From assembly GCA_022828105.1 (NCBI GenBank), contig JAJEJC010000007.1, positions 268,885 through 332,884 of the forward strand: 64,000 nt of DNA. The letters are read 5' to 3'. Below are positions 41,532 through 48,334 of this stretch, in pieces. Position 1 is the stretch's first letter. The number at the start of each line of letters is the position of its first letter. The position numbers and the translations under genes are program-made. Below the pieces are notes generated by a model. That model searched no databases and had not been told where the DNA came from. It saw only the letters and a list, made by a program, of their open reading frames with translations. This DNA is from Dehalococcoidia bacterium (GTDB lineage Bacteria > Chloroflexota > Dehalococcoidia > Bin125).

Positions 41532-43976
41532 TCAGATTCTCGGCTTGAGTAACTCCTCCATGCTCGGCGGCCGATCGGCGATCACTCGATCCGCCGCCAG
41601 CGCGTCGATCTGCGCATCGGTCTTGCCCAGGTACTCCATTAGCACCTCGCGATTGTGCTCGCCCAGGCCGGGAGCGCCTCGCCGATAGGTCGGCGGTGTC
41701 TTGCTCATTCGCACCGGACAGCCCGGATAACGCAGCGGACCGACATCGCTGCTCGACACTTCGGCCCAGAACTCTCTCGACGCCAGGTGCTCCGACTCCA
41801 GCAAATCGCGCGCGTCGACGAGCGGGACGGCCAACACGCCCTTCGCTTGCAAGCGCGAAGCCGCGTGCGACGGCGCGATCGCACGGCTCCAGATGTTGAG
41901 CAGCGCGTCGATCTCGTCATGCCGCGCCTCTCGCTCCCACAACTCCCAGCGCGCCCAGGAATCGGGCAACTCTGCAATCGCGCAGAGCGCCCGCCACTCC
42001 TCGTCGGACATGATCGAAATCGCCAGCCAGCGATCGTCGCCCAGGCATCGATAGACGCCTTGCGGTGCGACGCCGGGCTCCCGATTGCCGCGCCTTGGCG
42101 GCGGCTGCCCGACCACCTGCGCCGAGAGCAGCTCGTCTCCTGCGAACGTGCCCATCGATTCGATCATCGCCGTCTCGACGCGCTGTCCCCGGCCGTCGGA
42201 GGCCAGCCGTCGCCAGAGAGCGACCAGCGTGCCCGCCACCGCGCTCATCCCCGAGACCGGGTCCGGCCAGGCCACCCCCGAGCGGTAAGGAATGCCATCG
42301 GCATAGCCCGACATCATCGTCATACCGGTTGCCGCCTCGATCACTGGACCGAGCGCAACGCGATTGGCGCCCGGCCCCTGAGCGCCGTAGCCCGGCATCG
42401 AGGTGTGGACGATGTTGGGATTAAGTCGCCGCAACGAGTCCCAGTCCAGCCCCCATTGCGGGAACACTCGCGGCGAGAAGTTCTCGAGCACTACATCGGA
42501 GACTGAAAGCAACTCCCGGAAGAGTTCCTGACCTTGTTCGGTCGACAGATCAATCGACACGCCGCGCTTGTTGCGGGCCAGCTTGTTGAACCCGCCGTTG
42601 CGATTCCAGTGTCGGTCGCCCAGCTTGTTGTCCGGATAGAGGTGTGTCAGTTCCGCCAGGTCGTCGGGCGCTTCCAATGGGCCGCGATTCCAGGGCGACT
42701 CGATGTGGATCACATCCGCGCCCAGGTCGCCCAGCAGCCGACCGGCGATCGGTCCCGCCCACACCCGAGTCAGGTCGAGCACGCGCAGTTCGGTCAAAGG
42801 ACCGTCGGGCAACTCGGACTCACCCAATCCTTCAGGCGGCGCTGATTCCCACTCCGCCAGTTCCCGCTCCTCGATCAATCTCGGCGGCCGAGGATCGGCG
42901 CCGGTGAGGTCGTCGCCGATCCGGAACGGTCCGCGAGGAATCAGCTCGTCCCCGCGCGCTGCATCCAGCGGGACGAAGAACTCCCGCGCAGTCATGTGTG
43001 GATCGGCAAGGAACTGGTGCGTGTCCAGTACCGGACCCATTGGTGAGAACGTCGCCTCGCCCAGATCGCAGATCTCCTCGGTCGTGTGAGACATCAACCA
43101 GGGCCGCAGCGCTTCGTCGAGTGCGCGTTTGTTGCTGCCCCGCGACTCGTTGGTGGCGAAGCGCGGGTCCTCCAGCAAGTGGCCAAGTCCCGCCGCCTGC
43201 AGGAACGGCTCCAGCTTCGCCCCGGTCGCGTGGCTGAGGAAGACGAAGCCGTCCGCGCACTGATAGACGCCGGCCGGATGCCACATGCCGGGCTGAGCAT
43301 TGCCCTCCCGCTTGAGGATGTGGCCGGCGTGCGTCCACATCGTCGTCGTGTGCTGATGCATCGCCACCATTGCCTCGAGGTGTGCCACCTCGACCGTCTG
43401 GCCGATGCCGGTCGATTCGCGCGCAATCAGCGCCGCCATCGCCCCGATGAATCCGTACATCCCACCCGAGTACTCGGTATGTCGCCCGTGCCGTCGGAAC
43501 GGATGCCGGCCCGGTTCGCCGTTCAGATACATGTGGCCGCTGGCCGCATCGTCGGTGAAGACGTTCGAGCGCCGCTCGGCCCAGGGTCCGCTCAGCCCGT
43601 AGGGCGAGATCAGGACACGGACGAGCGCGGGCGCGTCGATCCCGGTCGTCGCGGAACGGAGCGGATCGGGCGCGGAGCTCTCGATCACGACATCGGAGGC
43701 GGCGATCAGTTGTCCAACCTCCTCCGACTCCGTCTCCCCTTTCAGGACCAGCTTCGACGTGTTGGCGAACGCCCAGATCGAGCCGACTTCGCCCGTGCCC
43801 AGGGCATACTCGGGCAGCAACTCACCGTGGTGCAGCAGTGGATCGCCGCCGGGCGGCACCACCTTGACCACACGAGCGCCGTTGTCGGCGAACATCTTCG
43901 CCGCGAACGCGCCGGCGTGGGATCCGGCCAACTCCACGACTCGTAGATCGGCAAACGGCTTGGTCATCGACACCAT
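41532..43976 (-). CDS. fused two-domain CaiB/BaiF class III CoA-transferase (alpha-beta)
   Basis: An 814-residue protein made of two complete class III CoA-transferase domains: an alpha type at about 1-375 and a beta type at about 393-814. Alpha marks are VELAGSHAGAFAAKMFAD (14-31) and ASGHMYLNGEPGRHP (145-159). Beta marks are DLTRVWAGP (401-409), NKLARNKRGVSIDL (464-477) and GPVIEAATGMT..SGYADGIPYRSG (543-567). Both catalytic positions hold Glu (201 and 606). The same order is kept in the two split gene pairs at 25600-30751. DMSP CoA-transferase/lyase DddD also has two such domains, but no close match to it can be claimed. The gene is divergent from two MaoC-type genes. An ATG three codons later (MTKPF) is a possible alternative start. 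Confidence 0.92.
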   Translation of the reverse strand: MVSMTKPFADLRVVELAGSHAGAFAAKMFADNGARVVKVVPPGGDPLLHHGELLPEYALGTGEVGSIWAFANTSKLVLKGETESEEVGQLIAASDVVIESSAPDPLRSATTGIDAPALVRVLISPYGLSGPWAERRSNVFTDDAASGHMYLNGEPGRHPFRRHGRHTEYSGGMYGFIGAMAALIARESTGIGQTVEVAHLEAMVAMHQHTTTMWTHAGHILKREGNAQPGMWHPAGVYQCADGFVFLSHATGAKLEPFLQAAGLGHLLEDPRFATNESRGSNKRALDEALRPWLMSHTTEEICDLGEATFSPMGPVLDTHQFLADPHMTAREFFVPLDAARGDELIPRGPFRIGDDLTGADPRPPRLIEERELAEWESAPPEGLGESELPDGPLTELRVLDLTRVWAGPIAGRLLGDLGADVIHIESPWNRGPLEAPDDLAELTHLYPDNKLGDRHWNRNGGFNKLARNKRGVSIDLSTEQGQELFRELLSVSDVVLENFSPRVFPQWGLDWDSLRRLNPNIVHTSMPGYGAQGPGANRVALGPVIEAATGMTMMSGYADGIPYRSGVAWPDPVSGMSAVAGTLVALWRRLASDGRGQRVETAMIESMGTFAGDELLSAQVVGQPPPRRGNREPGVAPQGVYRCLGDDRWLAISIMSDEEWRALCAIAELPDSWARWELWEREARHDEIDALLNIWSRAIAPSHAASRLQAKGVLAVPLVDARDLLESEHLASREFWAEVSSSDVGPLRYPGCPVRMSKTPPTYRRGAPGLGEHNREVLMEYLGKTDAQIDALAADRVIADRPPSMEELLKPRI

Positions 43977-44052
43977 CTTCTCATTCGAACGTCCCGAAGG
44001 TGTCCGTTAAGCTATCGCCCGAACGATTGAGTCAGCACTGGAAGGAACCCAC

Positions 44053-44538
44053 GTGGCTACTGAACACTTCCCGATTGAGGCCGGGCACATCATGCTCTTC
44101 GCCCGTTCCGTCGGCGACGCGAACCCGATCTACTACAACGCCGAGGCCGCGGCCGACACCGAGCCCGGTCACATCATCCCGCCACCGACATTCGTCCAGT
44201 CGTCGGCGCAGTTCACCGAGGGCTACAACTTGCGCCCCGTGATCGGCGAGCCCTGGTTCGGTTCGGGCAAGGAGCCGACCGGCATTCAGCGCGAGTCGTC
44301 GGGCGGCGGCGGGGGCACCGGCTTCCACGCCGAGCAGCACTATGAGTACCACGCCCCGATCCAGCCGGGCGATGTGCTCAAGGCCGTCGACAAGCCCGGC
44401 AACTCCTGGGAACGCGAGGGCCGCCGCGGCGGAACGCTCAAGTTCAACGAATCGGTCACCGAGTACTACAACCAGGACGGCGTGTTGGTCGTGACTGCCC
44501 GCTCGGTCGGCGTGCAGACATCGCGCGTCGTCGAGTAG
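44053..44538 (+). CDS. MaoC-like dehydratase, N-terminal (FAS1 DH) type
   Basis: A 161-residue hot-dog-fold protein starting at GTG with AAGGAA upstream. The sequence GHIMLFARSVGDANPIYYN at the start and PPPTFVQSSAQFTEGYNL match the MaoC N-terminal dehydratase domain, which lacks the catalytic Asp-His of the active half. It is followed 32 bases later by the catalytic MaoC partner. The two should form one heteromeric (R)-hydratase acting on an enoyl-CoA. They are divergent from the fused CoA-transferase. Confidence 0.9.
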   Translation: MATEHFPIEAGHIMLFARSVGDANPIYYNAEAAADTEPGHIIPPPTFVQSSAQFTEGYNLRPVIGEPWFGSGKEPTGIQRESSGGGGGTGFHAEQHYEYHAPIQPGDVLKAVDKPGNSWEREGRRGGTLKFNESVTEYYNQDGVLVVTARSVGVQTSRVVE

Positions 44539-44570
44539 CACCGCCACCTGAACAGGAACAGGCAACCATC

Positions 44571-44993
44571 ATGGCTCTGAGCAAGTCCAACATCAATGTC
44601 GGCGACCAGCACAGCGAGCAGATCGTCGACAACCTGACCCGAACCCAGATCATCCAGTACGCCGGCGCGTCGGGCGACTACAACCCGCTGCACACCGACG
44701 AGATCTTCACCACGGAGATCGCCGGCTACCCGACCGTCTTCGCGCACGGCATGCTGACCATGGGCATGACCGGCAAGATGCTGACCAACTTCGTCGGCGA
44801 CGGCCGTCTGACCAAGTACGGCGTTCGCTTCGTCGCGCAGGTCTGGCCCGGCGACTCGTTGACCGCGACCGCGACCGTCGAGGCGATCCGCGAGGAAGAC
44901 GGCGTCAGCCTGGTCGATCTCGCGGTGTCGACGGTCAACCAGGACGGCGCCGAGGTCGTCAAGGGCTCGGCAACAGCTCGGATCGACGGCTAG
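44571..44993 (+). CDS. MaoC-like dehydratase, catalytic half
   Basis: A 140-residue hot-dog-fold protein. The R-specific hydratase motif is complete: Asp36 and His41 in YAGASGDYNPLHTDE. YPTVFAHGMLTMGM is the usual second family region. It hydrates a trans-2-enoyl-CoA to an (R)-3-hydroxyacyl-CoA together with the upstream half. The gene order N-half then catalytic half is the common one. Confidence 0.93.
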   Translation: MALSKSNINVGDQHSEQIVDNLTRTQIIQYAGASGDYNPLHTDEIFTTEIAGYPTVFAHGMLTMGMTGKMLTNFVGDGRLTKYGVRFVAQVWPGDSLTATATVEAIREEDGVSLVDLAVSTVNQDGAEVVKGSATARIDG

Positions 44994-45008
44994 GCTCTGT
45001 CCGCTCGG

Positions 45009-45260
45009 CTATTCGCGATCCTGGGGCGGGGAGTTCTCCGCGGCCCACTCGGATACGTCGGGAATCAGCCGGTCAACGATGCCCATCATCAGCATGAAGG
45101 GCACGAAGGCGAGGCCGGTGCCCAGCGCCCACCACCACTCAGCCGCAACCAGGGCGAGGACACAGCCGGAGAAGGTCAGGCCCATGCCCAGGATCGAGAC
45201 CACGCGCAGCACCACCGCGGCGGGCGGAATCGGCGGGATCTGGGGAGGCTGCGACGACAT
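45009..45260 (-). CDS. small membrane protein, two helices
   Basis: An 83-residue protein. The ATG at 45260 has GGAG four bases upstream; a TTG start at 45281 is possible. Two hydrophobic helices (AVVLRVVSILGMGLTFSGCVLALVAA and ALGTGLAFVPFMLMMGIV) connect through a short WWW-containing loop. The N-terminus is Pro-rich. I do not recognise the family. It converges on the MaoC pair and follows, on the minus strand, the cyclophilin gene. Confidence 0.65.
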   Translation of the reverse strand: MSSQPPQIPPIPPAAVVLRVVSILGMGLTFSGCVLALVAAEWWWALGTGLAFVPFMLMMGIVDRLIPDVSEWAAENSPPQDRE

Positions 45261-45298
45261 GACGCTCCAGTCGCCCTTCAACCAGGGAAGCTGCCCGG

Positions 45299-45805
45299 TT
45301 ACGACTCCGTGATCGTAACGCTCTTCATCTTCGGACCCGGCTCCCGCGCGCGCTGCGGATCGCGGTCCGGGAAGGCGAGTACGACATCCAGACCCGACGT
45401 CACCTTGCCGAATGCGGTGTAATCGCCGTCGAGGAACGTCGCGTCGGCATTGCAGATGAAGAACTGGCTGCCCGCGGAGTTGGGGTCCTGGGCGCGGGCC
45501 ATCGAGAGCACGCCCGCCACGTGCTTGGTGTCATTGAACTCGGCCGGTACGTTGTAGCCCGGACCGCCCGTACCGGTCCCGGTCGGATCGCCGCCCTGGG
45601 CCATGAAGCCGCTGATGATGCGGTGGAAGGTGACGCCGTCGTAGAAGCCGTCACGGGCAAGGAAGACGAACGAGTTGACGTGCTCGGGGGCAATGTCGGG
45701 CCAGAGTTCCAGCTCGATCTTGCCGCCGTCTTCCATCTCGATCGTGGCGCTGTAGGCTGCGCCGACTTTGAGCGCCATATCCGGACGCTTGCTGTATGTG
45801 GCCAT
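45299..45805 (-). CDS. cyclophilin-type peptidyl-prolyl isomerase
   Basis: A 168-residue cytoplasmic cyclophilin that speeds cis-trans isomerisation of proline bonds. The active-site residues are present: FHR (60-62), MAQGGD (68-73), the GSQFFI segment (112-117) with the substrate-binding Gln and Phe, and a later FLDGDYTAFGKV that holds the usual His/Trp-loop equivalent. GGAGGA precedes the ATG. It lacks a signal peptide, unlike the larger paralogue just upstream. Confidence 0.95.
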   Translation of the reverse strand: MATYSKRPDMALKVGAAYSATIEMEDGGKIELELWPDIAPEHVNSFVFLARDGFYDGVTFHRIISGFMAQGGDPTGTGTGGPGYNVPAEFNDTKHVAGVLSMARAQDPNSAGSQFFICNADATFLDGDYTAFGKVTSGLDVVLAFPDRDPQRAREPGPKMKSVTITES

Positions 45806-45845
45806 GGAATCCTCCGCCGCCGTGCGGCAATGCTGGGCCCGCGGA

Positions 45846-47213
45846 CTACTCCGGGGCGATTTCGCTGATCGTGATTGAGGCGATCTGTGGTCCCGGCGGT
45901 TCGCTCGGGTCGGTCGGATCCCTCTCGGGAAACGAGTCGACGATGTCCATGCCGGAAATCACTTCGCCAAACGCGGTGTACGCGCCATCGAGATGGGGCG
46001 CGGCGGCAAAGACGATGAAGAACTGGCTGCCGGCCGAGTTGGGGTCCGCCGTGCGCGCCATCGACAGCACGCCGCGCACATGCAGCGTGTCGTTGAACTC
46101 GGCGTCAATCGTGTATCCGGGTCCGCCCGATCCCGTACCGCTCGGATCGCCGCCCTGGGCCATGAAACCGTGGATGATGCGGTGGAATGTGACCGCGTCG
46201 TAGAAGCCCTCGCGAGCCAGGAAGACGAAGTTGTTGACGTGTTGCGGGGCAAGCTCCTCGTAGAGATCGATCACAATCGTTCCACCGCTGACCATTGCAA
46301 TCGTCGCTCGGTAATCGACGCCGTCCTCGAGCGTGAACGCCGGGGGCTCGGGCCAGCTCAGTGACAAATCCGGGACCAGCGGCGCCGCCTCTTGAGGCTG
46401 CACCGCCTGTGTAACCACGCCGTTCTCCGTGATCCTCACCGTCGCGATCTTGGGACCAGTGACCGGCAGCGGAATCGCCGCCGGATCGCGCGACGAGAAC
46501 GCGTAAAGCTGGTCGAGCCCGCCGGTGACCTGGCCAAAGGCGGTGGCGCCATCAATCATCGACCCTTCCGAGAGCGCAATGACGAACTGCGACGACGATG
46601 TCTCGGTGTCGTCCCGCCACATCGAAACCACACCGACGCCGTCGGCGGCGAGCGCCGACTCGTTGTCTGCGCTGACTGGTTCGTCGGGCAGTACGTAGCC
46701 GGCGCCTCCGCTCCCGTCCGTGATCGGATCGCCGGCCCGGACCCTGACGCCGGGCAGGACCTCGTGGAATGTGAGCTCGTCGTAGAAGCCCGCTCGCGCG
46801 AGGAAGACGAAGTTGTTGACGTGTTGCGGCGCTTGCGCTTCGAACAGATCGAAGCTGATCACGCTTCCGTCGTCCAATGTGATCTGGGCGCCGTAATCGA
46901 CTCCGTCGCTCAATGCGAATGCCGGCGGAGCTGCCCAAGAGGGTTTGCCGTCGACCGCGCCCGTGACGACATCGGTACCCGTGCGCCGAACAGGCGGTGG
47001 GTCGGCGGTCGGAGCCGGAGCAGGACCTCCCAAGCCGGTTGCGACGAGTCCGGCGATTAGCGCGGCAGCCGCGACAATCCCGAACGTGCCCAACACCCAG
47101 CGCGACCGTAGCCACGATCGTCGACCGCCGCCGCGGTCGAATCCCTGAATCGATGCGCGACGCCGAGCAAGCCGCTGCGGCCGCGTCCTCGCACTGCGCC
47201 CTCGTTGAGACAC
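45846..47213 (-). CDS. membrane-anchored protein with two cyclophilin domains, the first degenerate
   Basis: A 455-residue protein starting at GTG. A basic N-terminus (1-38) is followed by one membrane helix (about 39-62) and a Pro-rich linker, so both domains lie outside the membrane. Domain 2 (about 300-455) has FHRIIHGFMAQGGD with the catalytic Arg. Domain 1 (about 105-265) keeps the fold marks APQHVNNFVFLARAGFYD, but reads FHEVLPGVRVRAGD, so the Arg is Glu and the Gln is missing. It is probably a substrate-binding or structural repeat. The soluble cyclophilin gene lies immediately downstream. Confidence 0.9.
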   Translation of the reverse strand: MSQRGRSARTRPQRLARRRASIQGFDRGGGRRSWLRSRWVLGTFGIVAAAALIAGLVATGLGGPAPAPTADPPPVRRTGTDVVTGAVDGKPSWAAPPAFALSDGVDYGAQITLDDGSVISFDLFEAQAPQHVNNFVFLARAGFYDELTFHEVLPGVRVRAGDPITDGSGGAGYVLPDEPVSADNESALAADGVGVVSMWRDDTETSSSQFVIALSEGSMIDGATAFGQVTGGLDQLYAFSSRDPAAIPLPVTGPKIATVRITENGVVTQAVQPQEAAPLVPDLSLSWPEPPAFTLEDGVDYRATIAMVSGGTIVIDLYEELAPQHVNNFVFLAREGFYDAVTFHRIIHGFMAQGGDPSGTGSGGPGYTIDAEFNDTLHVRGVLSMARTADPNSAGSQFFIVFAAAPHLDGAYTAFGEVISGMDIVDSFPERDPTDPSEPPGPQIASITISEIAPE

Positions 47214-47312
47214 CCGGCAAAGCCCTCCGCCCCTCGCCCTCCGAGGCGCGCTCAGGGTTCTACGCTATCATCGCGCGGCGTTATGACAGCGCAACGAGGA
47301 TGCGGAACGGAC

Positions 47313-48146
47313 ATGAGTGCGGCGGATCGATACAACGCGATGGTCAGAGCGACCGAGGACCAGCAGGCGCGACTGGCCGAGCCGTTCGGCCCGTGCTATT
47401 GGGACCGCTTCGCCCATACATACCGCTTTGACCCGGAACGGCTGCCGGAAAGGCCGATTCGCGAGGTGATCCGACGGATGGAGATGGAGGACGAGATCAT
47501 CGAAGTCGGCGGCGGGGCCGGCCGCGTCGGCCTGCCGCTGCGGCTGCGCGGCAAGTCGCTGCGCAATGTCGAGCCGTCGGCGGCGATGCGCGAACAGTTC
47601 CGGCTCGCAGTTTGGCAACACGGGATCACACAGGCTGAAGCAATCGCCTCGACCTGGCCGCTGAACGAACCGATCAGCGCCGATCTAGTCGTCACCGCGG
47701 ACGTGACCTACTTCATCTCCGACATCGAACCGTTCCTGCGTGCGATGCACGATGCGGCGCAACGGCGCGTAGCCATCCTCACCTGGACCGTCCCACCGCC
47801 GAACGTCAACGCCGAGTTGTTTCGTCTCGCATTCGGCGAGCCGCACGCGCCATCGCCGGGCTACCAGGAGCTACTGCCTGTCCTGTGGGAAATGGACATC
47901 GCGCCCGATGTGCTGGTCCTCAACGACGAGCCGTTCGCCTGGCCGGAGCGCCGCCCAACCAACGACGAAGAGGCGTTGGAGTTCGTCTACAACGAGATCA
48001 GTCCAAGCGACCGGGACGCAGTGGCCGAACGGCTGCAACCGCTGATCGGCGAACTCTTCTTGCGCGACGACGCGTACTTCCCCACCTGGCGCATCCCTTC
48101 GCGGGCGATGCTGATCACCTGGGAGACCGAATGGCCGAGTCGCTGA
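47313..48146 (+). CDS. class I SAM-dependent methyltransferase
   Basis: A 277-residue methyltransferase. The SAM-binding motif I is IIEVGGGAGRVGLPL (62-76); DLVVTADVTYFIS fits motif IV. The substrate is not evident. The start is uncertain: the ATG at 47313 gives a tidy protein, while an ATG at 47283 is possible, with a TATCAT box at 47266-47271. It ends two bases before the 3' end of a convergent tRNA-Arg gene. Confidence 0.82.
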   Translation: MSAADRYNAMVRATEDQQARLAEPFGPCYWDRFAHTYRFDPERLPERPIREVIRRMEMEDEIIEVGGGAGRVGLPLRLRGKSLRNVEPSAAMREQFRLAVWQHGITQAEAIASTWPLNEPISADLVVTADVTYFISDIEPFLRAMHDAAQRRVAILTWTVPPPNVNAELFRLAFGEPHAPSPGYQELLPVLWEMDIAPDVLVLNDEPFAWPERRPTNDEEALEFVYNEISPSDRDAVAERLQPLIGELFLRDDAYFPTWRIPSRAMLITWETEWPSR

Positions 48147-48147
48147 G

Positions 48148-48222
48148 TGGTACCCCCGGTAGGATTCGAACCTACGCTCCCGGCTCCGGAGGCCGGTGCT
48201 CTATCCCCTGAGCTACGGGGGC
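48148..48222 (-). tRNA. tRNA-Arg (anticodon CCG)
   Basis: A complete cloverleaf on the minus strand. The acceptor GCCCCCG pairs with CGGGGGT (a G-U first pair), the D-arm is GCTC...GAGC, the anticodon arm CCGGC-CTCCGGA-GCCGG gives CCG, and the T-arm is GTAGG-TTCGAAT-CCTAC. CCA is encoded. Only one base separates its 3' end from the stop codon of the convergent methyltransferase gene. Confidence 0.96.
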
Positions 48223-48279
48223 TCGAACCGACACGATATCACCGGACGCCACCGATCCGTCCGCCGGCGCCAACGCGAA

Positions 48280-48305
48280 GACGCCGCCCGTTGCGGGGCG
48301 GCGTC
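48280..48305 (-). terminator. hairpin downstream of phoX
   Basis: A perfect 10-bp stem (GACGCCGCCC / GGGCGGCGTC) with a six-base loop lies 30 bases past the phoX stop, between phoX and the tRNA gene on the minus strand. The trailing bases are only weakly T-rich. Confidence 0.5.
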
Positions 48306-48334
48306 GTAGGTTGCGGGAGCCGGGTCGGCGCTGG

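Noticed and set aside
41532-43976. The 814-residue protein as DMSP CoA-transferase/lyase DddD
   Set aside because: Only the two-domain architecture agrees. Both catalytic positions are Glu, no ddd genes are nearby, and the closest visible relatives are the split alpha/beta pairs.
41423-48222. tRNA genes as integration sites of a mobile element between them
   Set aside because: No integrase, direct repeat of a tRNA end or phage gene is seen; the genes between are metabolic or general.
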